Below, piece by piece: positions 11,654 to 24,172 of a DNA stretch of 64,000 nucleotides. A model generated the notes under the pieces. It ran no database searches. It was not told the DNA's origin and saw only the letters and a program-made list of their open reading frames with translations. Numbering within the stretch: the stretch's first letter is position 1; every line of letters starts with the position of its first letter. The DNA is from Maratus speciosus (Eukaryota > Arthropoda > Arachnida > Araneae > Salticidae): assembly GCA_963932465.1 (NCBI GenBank), contig OZ010790.1:351937087-352001086 (forward strand), written 5' to 3'. Both the position numbers and the translations under genes were made by a program.

Positions 11654-12164
11654 ACCCTTAAATGCCTGAGTTTTCAAAAATCATTTAAAAAATCTTTTTT
11701 TGGCTTTATTTTTAAAAATAAATCATTGGAAAAAGACTTTAAAAAATCATATTTTGTTTTAAGTATGGTTTACGGCTAAAAAACTGTTTGTTACTAATCG
11801 ACAATACTGGTGTTTATTTGAAAAAAGAACTTTCCTTCATAAAATTCTATAATATTAAACACACAAGAATTTTGAGAACCATGATAAGAAATAAATATTA
11901 CTTACTCACTGCAGAACAAAACAGGATATTTCGCAAGCTTCCAAACAAAACAAAAAGAACATGTATCAACAATTGAAAAAAAAATCTATCTTTATTCTTA
12001 AACAGCAAAAGTGTTGTCATCTAAATGTTGAAAATCGATTTAATAATATTTTCCGAATGTATTTTATTGGCAACATTAGGCATTATAGCTTCAATATTAT
12101 TCTAATGGTATTTATAAGCCTAAATTTGGTATGTTGCCGAAAGGCAACACTCGGCATTTAAGGG
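11654..12164. mobile_element. piggyBac-like MITE, 0.5 kb
   Basis: TTAA at 11650-11653 precedes ACCCTTAAATGCCTGAG; the right end reads CTCGGCATTTAAGGG followed by TTAA at 12165-12168, the reverse complement with one inserted base. TTAA duplication and CCCTT ends fit piggyBac-type transposition. Short open frames at 11788-12161 show no transposase motif, so I treat the interior as non-coding. Confidence 0.6.
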
Positions 12165-12219
12165 TTAAATGACCACTCTTTGGAAACGATATTGAGATCC
12201 GTCATGGAGCTGCTTCATC

Positions 12220-12361
12220 CTTAGTCTAATATCAGACGGACGTCTTTTTGCATGCTTTTTTACTTACGTATTATCCCTACTCAATGCCACTAGCATTGTT
12301 ATGGGATAATACATAAGTAAAAAAGCGTGCAAAAAGACGTCCGTCTGACATTGGCCTTAGT
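12220..12361. mobile_element. Hairpin MITE, near-perfect palindrome
   Basis: Arms 12232-12277 and 12303-12349 are reverse complements with about two mismatches (left CAGACGGACGTCTTTTTGCA; right TGCAAAAAGACGTCCGTCTG), around a 25-base loop. Outer bases CTTAG/CTAAG extend the symmetry. The size and structure match a tiny foldback element or MITE. Confidence 0.6.
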
Positions 12362-12794
12362 TGTGGGCAAATCGAATAATTTGAACTTTTACGGATGCAT
12401 GCCCTCCACGTTTTCTGAGCATTGATTTCTGTGGTATGTGGTTTTGAGGATCTCTGAAATTTGGATTCCACGAATGAAGCATAGTATCTGAATTGAGAGA
12501 ATAAACAACACGCCATGCTGCATAATATTTCTGAAGAACATTTTTACTCACGCATTCCATACAATGCGATTTGAAAATGTAATTTACTAATTAAAATGTA
12601 CATTAAAAAATGTTGTGATTGTATAAAGTTTTGTGTTATCCGTTTTTTTTTTCTTGACTCGCCATGCTTCTTCCTGGTATTTGAAATTTGAACAATTATT
12701 TTTAATTACCGATTTATTCTACGCATGATTCATATAAATTTCATACCAGAATTCAATGAAGTAAGCCAAAAAGAATACGATTCACGGAGCGTGA
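12362..12794. other. Unassigned DNA
   Basis: No supported gene. Two overlapping minus-strand open frames at 12277-12560 have no recognised motif and partly cover the hairpin MITE. Confidence 0.4.
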
Positions 12795-13445
12795 ATGAGG
12801 TAAGTTTCATTACTCCTATATCTGTAGAAAATTACAATATTATTATTTTTTTTAAGGCTGTACTAGAAATAAACATATAGCTGAAAAAAACTATGCGATA
12901 CAAAAATTTCTTTTCAATGATAAGTGGCAGAATGGAAGTTGGTATTGAGAACGCTTCCAATTATAAATCCTGAAGTTTTATTTCATTTTAAAATAGTATT
13001 TTAAATAAAAATAAAAATGAATATGAGCATGAAAATGTTTTATAGAAGTTTCCTTTGACTCATGTTGTACTATTAAATGGGGTAAATAACAAATTGTATC
13101 AAAATAAATAAATATATATATTAAAAGTTTTAAAAAGTTTTATTAATCAGTTGAAGGTTAGTTTCATTACAACTACATATATGTAAAATTTTAATATTGA
13201 TTATTAAAGGGTATTCCAGAAAACAAAACATATAAGTGATTTAAAAAAAAAAAAAAATACGTGATGCAAAAAATTTCGTTGTCAAAGATAAGTGCAAGAA
13301 TGAAAGCTGATATTGAAAACGTCTCCTATTATCAATCGTAAAGTTTGATCTGATTTCATTATAGAATTTTCAACAGAAATAAAATTTAATATGAGCAGGA
13401 AGTCGTTTCATAGAAGTTTCCTTAGATCCATGTTGTATGTTAAAT
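12795..13445 (+). repeat. Two-copy tandem repeat, unit about 360 bp
   Basis: Copy 1 (about 12795-13080) and copy 2 (about 13155-13445) share in order: GGTAAGTTTCATTAC / GGTTAGTTTCATTAC, GATGCAAAAAATTTC-type and ATAAGTG blocks, TATTGAAAACG / TATTGAGAACG, and ATAGAAGTTTCCTT then CATGTTGTA. Identity is roughly 75-80 percent by eye. A (TA)n tract follows at about 13493-13515. No coding potential. Confidence 0.6.
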
Positions 13446-14500
13446 GGTTACTATAGGTAGTAATATTAAAAGAGAAAAATAACAAATTGTAATATATATA
13501 TATATATATAGTATATATGTAAATTATGATTATTTTACTCGTAAGTTTAATAATGTATTTGATGAGATAATATACTTCCATTAATTCATAAACTTTTGGA
13601 GTTCGAGAGGCGTTGTCCAAGGTAAACATTCAGGTTTTCACCGGGCACCTTTTGGCATGTCTATAAAAATTGAATGCAAAAGATCGTAGTTGTATGATAA
13701 ATTACTAGCGCAGACAATATTTGTTAATAAAAAGTATTTTATTAAGTACTCAGAATAAATTATATTCTTCAATTGCTAGCAAGTTTGTCATTGAAATTTT
13801 ATTTTTTATGTAAAATACAAATTGCTTAGTATTTATTAATAATCGATTTTAATTAACGTAATTATATTTAGCATTTTCAGTAGCACTAACTGTGCGATTT
13901 TTCGAAACTACGCTAAAAAACTAAGAAACTATGCCCGCAAATAAACTTTTTCATACTTTAATGCGTATAGAGTACATACTTTAATGCATATGAAATACAC
14001 ACACATATATGTACAGTTATAAAAAAATCATTACAACATACAGTTTAATTGAGAACTGCAATGTTGATAGTTTTTTTTCTTTTATTATTATTATTATTAT
14101 TATTATTAACGTAAACACTACTTGAAAAAAAAAAGTTGTAAATGCGCATTCAAAATTTTTAATTTTTAGATATTTATAAGTTAAAAAAACATTTTTTCTG
14201 AAATTAATTTTATAACTTTTATATTATACTAGCAAACACCGCGGCTTTGCTCGCGTAACAGTTGAAATATGCCAAGTGATATTTGCATGACTATTTTTTA
14301 TCAGAAAAACACTTTTTGAAATAATTCAAAAATTACAAATTAAGCCACAGTTTGACTAAATTTCATTAAAAAAGTTCAATACACAAAAATGAGGTTTTAA
14401 TTAATAAGAAGAACTAAAACTAATTCCAATTATATGATAATTTAGAAAGTATTTTGAGACTTTTATGCTCATTTCATACGCTCATTTCAGTATTCATTTG
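13446..14500. other. Unassigned AT-rich DNA with microsatellites
   Basis: Contains (TA)n at 13493-13515 and (TTA)n at 14082-14108. At 14229-14256 lies ACTAGCAAACACCGCGGCTT with TGCTCGCG, a motif that often marks one boundary of arthropod repeats; it may be the left limit of the 300-bp array that follows. No gene seen. Confidence 0.45.
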
Positions 14501-17245
14501 AAGTTTTGAATTTTTTAGAAACCGTTCTTAGTACGCATTTACATCTTAAAATTAACCATCATGTCAAATTCCAAGCTTCTTGTCTAACAGTCTACCACCT
14601 TTCTGGTGTTAGTGGCACCAACATAAAATGCCGAAACAGAGGTGAAATAGAACGTCTCGAAAAATGTTGAAACAGAAACTGTCACCATTAATTTGCTAAC
14701 ATTAACCTTGAAATCGGTTGGTATTTCCTAATATTCTAAAAACGGAATTCAGATGTTTTTAAAAGCTTTCTTGTTGTTCCTGCTAACTAGGTGGTAGTGA
14801 TACCGGCATAAAATATAGCCCGTATAGGATCAGGAACTATCACTCTTGATTCGCAACCAATAACTTCTGTAATCGATTTATTATTTCCTGAGATTCCATA
14901 GAAATCGTAATTTAGGACTCTTTAAGAATGCTTTTCGCTTCTTTCCTTCGCTTCACCCTTTTTAAATTTCGAATTTATTTACAACTTTCTTAGAGGACGT
15001 TTATATTTTATAAGGAACTACCGTGCTATATTTAAAGTTTCAAGCCATTTCAGTACCGCAGAATTCGCAATTTAGACAGTTTTTTGCTCCTGCAACCCTC
15101 GATATAAAATATAGCTTATGTTTGAGCAGGTTCTATCACCATCAATTTGCAACCATTATGTTTGAAATCGGTTTCGTATTTCATACGATTGCATAAAAAT
15201 CGTAATTTAGAACGCTTATAGAATGCTTTTCGCTCACTCCAACCTTTTAAATCTGGAATATTCTTTCGACAACCCTTAGAAAGCACTTGTATCTTCATTT
15301 GCAAGTAATTACCATTCCAAATTTAAAATGTTAGCCCCACACAATTTAGAACATTTTTTGCTCGTATAAACACCAGGTGGTAGGGACAACAACGTAAAAT
15401 ATAGGCTACGCTGGAGCGAGGATTGTCACCGTCAATTTGAAACCATTACTTCTGAAATCGGTTTATAGTTCCTGAGATTGCGTAGAAATCGCTATTTAGA
15501 ACGCTTTTCGTTCATTTTCACCTCTTTTAAATTTCAAATTTTTAAGAAACTGTTCTCAGAGAGTATTTACATCTCAAAAGTAATTACCACACCAAATTTC
15601 AAGTTGCTAGCCCCTTCAGTATCACAAAAATCACAATTTAGAAAGTTTTTTAAAATCTAACCGCAAGGTGGTAGTGACGCCGACATGAAATAGATCCTAT
15701 ATTGAAGCAAGGGCTGTCATCATCAATTTTCAACCATTACTTTTGAAATAGGTTGGGTACTTTCTGAGATTGCGTAGAAAGTGCAATTTCGAACGTTTTT
15801 CGTTCATTTTTACCCCTTTTAAATTTCGAATTATTTAGGAAAAGATCTCAGACATCATTTATATCTTATAAGTAATTACCATGCCTAGTTTCAAGTTGCG
15901 AGCCCCTGCAGTCTTACAAAAACGCAATTTAGATCGTTTTTTCTCCTTCACCCTCTTTGGGGTAGTGAGTGGCACCGACATGAAATACAGCCTATGTTGG
16001 AGCGAGGACTGTCACCATCGTTTTCACACCATTAATTTTTTTAATCGGTTCGGTACTTCCTGAGATTGCGAAGAAATCGCAATTTAGAAAGTTTTTTAGA
16101 ACGCTTTTTGCTCATTTTCATCCCTTTTAAATTTTGATTTTTTAGGAAATGTTCTTAGAGATCATTTGTATCTTATAAATAACTGCCCTGCCTAATTTCA
16201 GGATTTTAGGCCCTTCAGTAACACAAAAATCGCAATTTAGAACGTTTTTTGTTTCTGCAATCCTAGGTGGTAGTGCTAGTGCATCATCAATTTCCAAACA
16301 TTTCTTTTGAAATAGGTCGGGTACTTTCTGAGATTGCGTAGAAATCGCCATTTAGTACGTTTTTGGAGCTCTTTTCGCGCATTTTCACCCCTTTTAAATT
16401 TCGAATTTTTTAAGAAATGTTCTTAGAGATCATTTATATCTTATAAGTAACTACCATTCCAAATTCCATGTATCTGGGCCCTTCAGTAACACAAAAATCG
16501 CACTTTCGAACGTATTTTTGCTCCTGCACCACATTTAGGGGTAGTGGAACCGACATAAAATGTAGCCTATATTGTAGCAAGGGTTATCACCATCATTTTG
16601 ACACCATTATTTTTGATTCGGTTTGGTACTTCTTGAGATTGCGCAAAAATCGCCATTTAGAACGTTTTTTAGAACGCCTTTTGCGCGTTTTCACCCCTTT
16701 TAAATTTTGATTTTTTTAAGAAATGTTCTTAGAGATAATTTATATCTAATAAGTAACTACCATGCCAAATTCCATGTATATGGACCCTTCAGTAACAAAA
16801 AAAATCACAATTTCGAACGTTTTATTGCTTCTTCACCCCCTTTAGGGTTAGGGGCACCGACATAAAATGTAGCCTATGTTGGAGCAAAGGTTGACACCAT
16901 CATTTTGACACCATTACTTTTTAAATCGGTTTGGCACTTCCTGAAATTGAGTAAAAATTGCCATTTACAACGTTTTTTAGAACGCTTTTCGCGCATTTTC
17001 ACCCCTTTTTAATTTCAATTTTTTTAAGAAATGTCCTTAGAGATCATTAGTATCTTATAAGCAACTAACATTCCAAATTTCATGTTTCTAGGGCCTTCAG
17101 TAACACAAAAACTGCAGTTGTAGAACGTATTTTGCTCCTGCACCCCATTTTGGCCAGTGGTACGGACATAAGATATATCCCATGTTATAAGTTGGACTGA
17201 CACCATCATTTTGATACCATTACTTTTGGAATCGGTTCGGTAGTT
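14500..17245 (+). repeat. Degenerate tandem array, unit about 300 bp (array I)
   Basis: A landmark (AAGAAATGTTCTTAGAG and its variants) recurs near 14510, 14985, 15272, 15548, 15837, 16145, 16413, 16720 and 17027, spacing 268-308 bp after the first. Each unit then holds a TATCTTATAAGTAACTACC block, a CCTTCAGTAACACAAAAATC block, a TTGCTCCTGCACC block, a GGTAGTG-type block and ATTGCGTAGAAATCGC. Copies become more alike toward the right (16.1-17.2 kb), so the right side is younger or more homogenised. Short open frames inside are chance products of the repeat. The same unit appears degraded at 32.5-33.15 kb. Confidence 0.75.
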
Positions 17246-19270
17246 CCAGAGCTTACCTCCTAAAAATAAACAATTTTTACCTCTTTATAATATTAGTATA
17301 TAGAGAATTTTTTCACAATTATTAAAAATGAATTTCACATTAGGAGGTCAAAACTTTAAATGTGAATAATTATATTAATCGAATTTACGGAATTACTTTC
17401 CGCTAAGGACCAAATTGCCAACCAACCAAAAATTATTTCAAAAATAGGTGTTTTCGGCTAATGAATAAGATTCAAGTACGAATTATTTTTTTTAGGCAAG
17501 GTACCACTGTACATCTAACATTAAACGGAATCATATTCAGATAAACAATTTGTATTATTTAATTAATAAATGGATTACGACACTAGTTTTATATATGCAA
17601 ATTCCTTATTATAATGTTCTATAACATATTTTCATAGATTTTTAAAGAAACAAGTTTCAAACATAATGTCATATTAAAAATGAATAATATTTTCATATAT
17701 AGAAATTATTTATGTCTTACTTATAATTGGTTTATTTTATAGTTAATAAATCCAAATTAGAATTTTTTTTTTCAAAAAGGGAGCAGTTAGCATCCGTTCA
17801 GAATGCACTCAAAATCTAGATTCCATTAATTGGCCAGAAAACAATAATATTTAATGAATATTGTCAAAAAGAATCACGGTTATACTAGTTTGTGAAATTA
17901 TGTTCCAAGAAAAAATGCTATAAATATATATATCGGTATAAATCACATTCACCCGTTAAAAACATTCAGAGATGAATTTGAAACAGTCCCCCAATGATTT
18001 TGAAACGCTCCTGCATGATCATCACGCATATATTATGAAGGAAGCAAAATGCTAACTTCAACAGTTCGCCAGGAACTGTGAATATGCTATATGTAGGTTG
18101 GACTGCGGTTTCTCTGAACCTTCATTGTAATTCGTCCTCAAGAGTTTCTGCAAAATATTACTGGAACTGATACAAGCAGTTTTATACACATTCAAGATTT
18201 TATGATCATGACCTTAAAAATAATCGTATACACACGCAGAATTATTATAAAAGTTGGAAATTACACATCAAATGTGGGAAATGAGATGCATTCGTACTAT
18301 AACTAGTTTTATAAATATTTTTTCACTGCATATATTTCTGAATGTATATTTTAGTGCACTTCATAAGTGCATATCAATTTCATTCTTTTCGAAAGGCTGT
18401 AAAATCATTAAAATGCACTTGGAATATTTTAATTATATATTTAAAATTTCAGATCATTCGGTTAAGTAGTTTTTGCTCTGTTACATGCGGACGAACAGAA
18501 AGACAGATGGAATGAACGGCGCGACAACTATAGGTGCAACGTATTTATATAATTATGAACGCAACTAAAAGAGAAAGAAAATAGCAGTTCGTAATTTGAA
18601 TTTTCGGCATAATATAGTATCTAAAAACATTTCTTAAAAAGGAAATTATTTCATATTATTTTTTACAGTTATTTTAGTGAAACTACTATAATACTTCACA
18701 TTATTTATTTAATTCTTTTTGGGAAAAAATATGCGCTCTAATTTTGGAAATATAAATATTAAGGATAAGCATAAAAATTGGTTTACACTAAATAGATATC
18801 TGTAAAAAAAATATTGTGAAGTGTCCAAAAATTGCAAAGAAGGGGTGATAATAGTAATGACAATCGTTTCTAATCATTCCTTTTCTGGATGTGAACTGGA
18901 GAAAACTTCAAGTATGCAATGATAACTTTACCATCTACATCCTCGCCGAATACTGCGGCTATATTTAATGGTCTCCCTGCAGATTGTTTCTTCTCCGATT
19001 TTCAAAAAATTCCAGTAAATGTGAATTGAATTTAATATAGATATGAATTCAAATATCTATTTGGATTCTGAAGTTACAAATAGTTCTTTACAGAAATTCA
19101 ATTTGGGATAGACATACTTCAAATCGTTTACATTAAAATATTCCTAAAGTGACAGTAAAATTTGTTAAGTTATATATATTTAAGATATTGATGTATATTT
19201 TATTTATTTTGTTAATGCAATATAATACGAAAGAAACTCATGCTAATGAAGCGCTAGGTTATATTATATA
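17246..19270. other. Unassigned DNA
   Basis: No supported gene. At 18478-18513 the sequence GTTACATGCGGACGAACAGA followed by AGACAGATGG resembles the polymorphic CAGACAGA tracts that border many invertebrate repeats. Otherwise AT-rich and without motifs. Confidence 0.45.
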
Positions 19271-19271
19271 T

Positions 19272-19445
19272 AAAAAACGTTGGTAGATAGCTGACACTGT
19301 AAATCAGAAGTTTGTGGGTTCAACCACAGTTCCAAAATGTCAAATCGTATGATTTCTTTATCATTCATTTCGATTGAGACGAAAATAGTATTGAGTAATA
19401 TAAAATTATGCCATTTTGTTTAAAATGCCAAGTGTCTTTATTTAC
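19272..19445 (+). repeat. tRNA-derived SINE-like copy 1
   Basis: A Pol III box B, GGGTTCAACC, lies at about 19317-19326, with TTGGTAGATAGCTG as a box-A-like stretch about 47 bases upstream. The non-tRNA tail (TTTCTTTATCATTCATTT, GAGTAATATAAA, TTTAAAAT) is shared with the second copy 270 bases downstream. Confidence 0.5.
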
Positions 19446-19539
19446 TTATACTATTTCTTACAAAATATGTTTAAATATTAAGGAAATCTGTAAAATATTA
19501 TCCTTGTTATAAATCCTCTAAGCTTTATATCAGAAGCTA

Positions 19540-19725
19540 ATACTGGCGTTGTCAGAGAGCTGGCTCTGTCAACCAGAGGTTGTAAGTTCGACACCTGTAA
19601 CTAGACTTCGATTAAGATGAATTCTTTATCATTCAATTTTAATAAGATAAAAATAACCTTCAGTAATATGAACTTAACTCATTAAGTTTAAAATACTAAA
19701 TGTTTCTACTTATTTATGTTTTTTT
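19540..19725 (+). repeat. tRNA-derived SINE-like copy 2
   Basis: It repeats the structure of the copy at 19272: a box-B-like AAGTTCGACACC at about 19587, a box-A-like stretch upstream, and the same tail order (TCTTTATCATTCAATTTT, CAGTAATATGAA, GTTTAAAATACTAAATG). The two lie in the same orientation about 270 bases apart. Divergence between them is substantial. Confidence 0.5.
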
Positions 19726-20450
19726 ATAACAAATGTTACGGGATTGATTCTAAATGTTACGGGAATATGTCGATACATCCTTCGTGTTTATTCTTGTGGA
19801 CGGAAAGCTTCAGAAAATCCATAAAATATTATGAAAGTTTAAATACAAACAAATTTTATATTACAGACTAAAACTGAGAACGAAATAACAATAAATATAA
19901 CTGAATTGCATATTGTAAATTTTATTTTGAAAATTTATGAACAGCATTTTAAAATAAACTATATTACTATAAACAACAATTATCAATAAATGATAATTTT
20001 AAGCATCGGTTTCTAAAATATATATTTAAAAAGGTAATAAATATCGACTATCAATTTCATAGATAAAATCTTTCAATAAATCATGCGTTTTATTCAATGA
20101 ACTTTTGTAATTTGCTTTAAAAAGCACTGAGATAATAGAACTATACTCAGCATGAAATTATCGGATATAGATAATTTCTATGATAAGTGGCTTCATGGAA
20201 AATTTATGAGTATCGCATATCGCCATCACATATATCATAAAATTCGAAGCGAGATTAATTTCTCCGATTCGGAAACATTGATTTTAAACAAATTATAGAC
20301 AATAAAAGCTGAAATCTTTGGGAAAGCGATTTTCAAAAAAAGGAGAACGACTAATGCATATACTATCTGTTAACATGCTTTTTAAAGGGAAAATATACTA
20401 GAGAACAGGAATTCTGCTTTTTCAGAATTTAGTGTCGCCCCCGGCATTTC
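19726..20450. other. Unassigned AT-rich DNA
   Basis: No gene, repeat terminus or tRNA-like structure recognised. Confidence 0.5.
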
Positions 20451-20454
20451 CATT

Positions 20455-20715
20455 ACTTCATTTTCTTGTGATGGACTGATGGCTTCTATTATTATGAAAC
20501 AGCCATTATAAATGAAGCGTTAGGTGACGATGAAAGAGCAGTCGTAAAAAGTTAGAACTCTGATTTTCTGGTCAGAATGGGGGTGGGGGGTGGCGGTGAA
20601 AATGTCCATATTTTTTTTTTTTTTTTTACAGCTGTTCTTTCATCTTCACCTAACACTTCATTTATAATGGCTGTTTCATAATAATAGAAGCCACCAGTCC
20701 ATCAGAAGAAAATAA
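20455..20715. repeat. Foldback repeat with asymmetric loop
   Basis: Left arm about 20463-20552 and right arm about 20626-20710 are reverse complements (ATGGACTGATGGCTTCTATT against its counterpart ending CCACCAGTCCAT), roughly 92 percent identical by eye. The 75-base loop holds GGGGGTGGGGGGTGGCGG and an 18-base T-run. Likely a MITE or two opposed copies of a short repeat. Confidence 0.6.
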
Positions 20716-21572
20716 CTTGGTTAAGCGGCACTCTACTGCAGTACAAAACATATTTCAATTTTAAGACTTAAAGCACACGTTTTATTTCATGTGAAATGAC
20801 GTCATTCGCATCCGCTTAAGTTTTCCACATTTACGATCTACTCTTAAACATCTACAGTAAAGCATACATAGAACATCACTATCACAAAATAATGCACAAA
20901 TGCAGCAAAAAGATTCCATCATTCAAGAAAATCGAAGAAACGGCTATCTAATGATTCATAGATACTTACAATTAAATATAGTATATAATAGCTCCATTGT
21001 TTTAACAGAAATCCTTCGTTTATATTTTTTTTCAAAATAGCACGTATTTTAATTACATATTCTTTCGGTTGTTACGAGAAAATGGCAACAAAAATGTATA
21101 ATTACTATTTTAAAACTATTTTTCCTTTACTTTCTATAGAAATGGAGTACTTCCGTTGCCAGTTTAAGCAAATGGCTCCAAAAAAACAAAAAAATTAATA
21201 TTTCAAAAATAAATGGAGATACAGTTTTCAAACAAAATGTATTTAAAAGAACATTTTTTCCAATACGACGGTTTAAAAATTGAAAATATGCAATGCTTAG
21301 AAGTGTAAAAATTTGCTAAAGAGTATTTAATCGCAATGCTTTGTTTTACGGCTATAGCTTCTGTAAGTTACCGTTATTTTTTGGACAAAAAATAAGCTGG
21401 TAGAAAGAAATAGCATACCGTACCGGAGGCTAAAAATATGGTGTAGATAGTTATTAGTCGTTTTTCAAAATATTTAATATTTTTAATTAATTTTGTTATT
21501 CTACGATCTTTCATCACACTTCACTAATTATTAATTTTCGTATTTTGAACAACTTATTAATGAAACTAAATA
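20716..21572. other. Unassigned DNA with a fragment of the long-TIR family
   Basis: Positions 21105-21330 match 6910-7130 (GAGATACAG, TTCAAACAAA, GCATTTAAAAG-like, ATACGACGGT), so this is an internal fragment of the element family at 6703-7718 without its TIRs. The rest shows nothing. Confidence 0.45.
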
Positions 21573-21790
21573 CCCTTTCACTGTCTGAGTGTTTTCCAGT
21601 ATTTTCATAAGAATTCTTGTAAATCCCAGAATATAGATATTTTTAAATCGCAGTTTGATGCTATAATATCTTTAATATTGCTACTTTCTAAATAGGGTTC
21701 AAAATAGAATTCTGGTTAAAATATTTTTGTCTACAGCCATTTTAACAGAATTTCTAGAAACGGAAAAATCCGGGCCAGCCGGTTAAAGGG
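21573..21790. mobile_element. piggyBac-like MITE with degenerate left end
   Basis: The right end reads GCCGGTTAAAGGG followed by TTAA at 21791-21794. The left end reads ACCCTTTCACTGTCTGAGTG; its TTAA has decayed to AAAT. The pairing ACCCTTT / AAAGGGT and CTG...CAG is imperfect. It resembles the elements at 5692 and 11654 in end type. Confidence 0.4.
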
Positions 21791-21986
21791 TTAAAATTGG
21801 TATCTCATTAAAAATAGTAACGTAACTGCAACAGGAACTTCTGTTATGAAGACGTCGCAAAACCTAGAGTGATAATACAAACACATAGTGCGTATATTTA
21901 AAATTTCCGTAGAATAACTCTATAAAAATCATATTTTCATTTAATAAATTTTATTTTGCAGTTTGAAATCACAGTTTATATTTTAA

Positions 21987-24168
21987 GGGGACCTTCTACA
22001 TTAGGAGACAAAAAAAGCACTTTATGATTTTTTTGTAAGAAAACTGTATGATGGATCTTTTTGAAATTTTAACAGTTTATTGTACATATCTTAAGGCATA
22101 CACCAGAATTGTTTTATTAGATTTTGTTACTTCTAATCTAAGTTATAAACAAATATGTTCAACAGCTTTGGAAAATTTCGTCTGAACGGTGGGCATTATA
22201 GCGCCTGTAAACTGAAACACAAAAATAATTTTTTTGCGTAAACTTCGTGAATATAGCTTCCAGTTAAAGTAACGGAAACCATAAATTTATTTTAAAAAAG
22301 TTATGTAATGGCTGATTTAAAAAAAAAATGTAAAAAAAAAAATACGTTCTTATTTGTTAATAACTATTATTTTATAATTTTAGTAAAAGCTTTAATTCAT
22401 ATCGAAGGCAATTAAATAAGCTTTAATTAAAATAAAATCAAGATGATCTTTTGAGTAGTTTTCCTTTAAATCTTGCCCACCGTGTCAAAAATGTGATTGA
22501 ACATATTTGTTACTTATATAACTTAGAGTATAAGCAAAAAAATCCTTCTATATATATAAAAAAGTTTAGATTTGGAAATGGACCAATGGAAATCTGCGTA
22601 GATATTCGGGGTAGATCGGCATCCAATTTGAATGCTAAAGCATAGCCTTTCATCGTTAATATTAAAAAAACTGTCGCATACAAAAATATGAAAATCGGTG
22701 GTATTATAGAGAAATGTTTGATAAACACGCTGATGCAGACAGTTTTCAAATCGAAGAATTATTTTAAGAGATATTTAATGCTAAAGTTGGACAAAATCGC
22801 TCCATTAAAAAAGTTTTATTGGAGCAAAAACTATACATGAGAATTTAATCAGTTTTAGATCATTTTACACGTTATAAGTTCCCAATGTGCAGATTGCATT
22901 TATTTTTCTTATTTGACTCATTTTTTGTGGTTTTATTTCATTTTTAAATTCAAATTTTCAGCATTTCGAGAGATATTTTTTACAAATTTTGGAAAATGTT
23001 ATTAATTTAAACTGTTGCCAGTTGCATAAACAGCGCAAACAATAATTTTTACTTCATATTAAAAATTTATTTACACGTAACTATTACAAACGGAAAAAAA
23101 AGAACTTTAAAATTAGAATTATGATTACAAGTTAAAAGCAGGAAAATTACGTCATAAGAACCATAGGCACAGATGCCCCATATTGCCGCAATCTTTTCCC
23201 GACGCCAATTTTGCGAAAACATCAATAGCGTAAACAACAACATCCGGGTTACCATATCAAGCAAAATAACGACACTTTAGCACCAGTTAAGTACCCGTTG
23301 CGTATATGAAATTGCCGTCAGAAAAAAAATTGCGCCAATATGGCGTATATGACATCTGTGCCGAAACATCTTTACACTTGAATTTTAAAAGAGAAACAAA
23401 ATCTTAAAATAAAAAAAATCATTATTATGCCTTAAAACTTGTAATGTGAGGAAATTACGTCACATTTAAAATGGCCAAAAATATAGCAAAACAATTTAAA
23501 TTGAAAAATATATTTGCGAGAGATATTTTGAGATAATTTTTTCAACTATTATCGTGAATCCGAAGACAGCGCAAATAATATTTCCTTCTAACAACAAAAG
23601 TATTTTCACGTGAATATTAATAAGTGAAGTAAAACTTTAGTGTAAATTACGTCAGATTTGAAACGATACGTTTAAAATGAATTACTTAAAAGAACTATCT
23701 TATAGCGCTGTTAAAAAATACCGGGAGACAATGACATTGTTTACTTAATTCATTTTACATTAGCTTATTTTCAAATGTTTAACTAATCTTTTTAATTAAA
23801 TACGAAAACAGACATTGTATCTCTTAACAGCAGCAGATTTGGCCTTAAAAATCCCCAATCCAAGGAAGACGAATGGAAACCCGTTTACAGAGAGATCGCT
23901 ACTGTTTTTTTTCCTTTTTTTAAATTTAATTCAATATTTTTAAAGCCAATCAAATTAGCGTGCTTTTTGTATTTTTGTGTGCCTTAATGGGGGTTGGCGA
24001 GCGTAGCGTTGGGGGCAGAGCCCCCTAGTCTAATAAAAGAATTCTCACATATACCTTAAGATATGTACAATAAACTGTTGAAATATCAAAAAATCCATCA
24101 TGCAGTTTTCTTACAAAAAATAATAAAAAAATTGCTTTTTTTTTTGTCTCCTAATGTAGAAGGCTCCC
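21987..24168. mobile_element. TTAA-flanked MITE with 140-bp TIRs, carrying a Helitron-like insertion
   Basis: TTAA at 21983-21986 and 24169-24172 flank GGGGACCTTCTACATTAGGA and TCCTAATGTAGAAGGCTCCC. The inverted arms run 21987-22125 and 24029-24168 (shared: AAGAAAACTGTATGATGGAT, GTACATATCTTAAGG, TTTTATTAGA). Without the insertion at 22543-24028 the element would be about 700 bp. It encodes nothing recognisable. The TTAA duplication suggests mobilisation by a piggyBac- or Kolobok-type transposase. Confidence 0.65.
22543..24028 (+). mobile_element. Helitron-like non-autonomous element (family A, copy 1)
   Basis: TC at 22543 (preceded by A) and CTAG at 24025-24028 (followed by T) bound 1.49 kb. 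The right end has a GGGGGC/GCCCCC hairpin with a 3-base loop directly before the end, preceded by GGGGGTTGGCGAGCGTAGCG. The interior 22660-23530 is shared with copies at 34200-34957 (same strand) and 38303-39641 (opposite strand): TATGAAAATCGGTGGTATTA, TTTAATGCTAAAGTTGGACA, GCATAAACAGCGCAAACAAT. Because it sits at the inner edge of a TIR of the MITE at 21987, the empty site is clear. There is no Rep or helicase. The hairpin position differs from the textbook 10-12 base spacing, so Helitron assignment is tentative. Confidence 0.5.
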
Positions 24169-24172
24169 TTAA

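Noticed and set aside
15478..17209. Several 60-80 residue open frames on both strands
   Set aside because: They recur because the 300-bp tandem unit recurs; none has a domain and they shift between frames from unit to unit.
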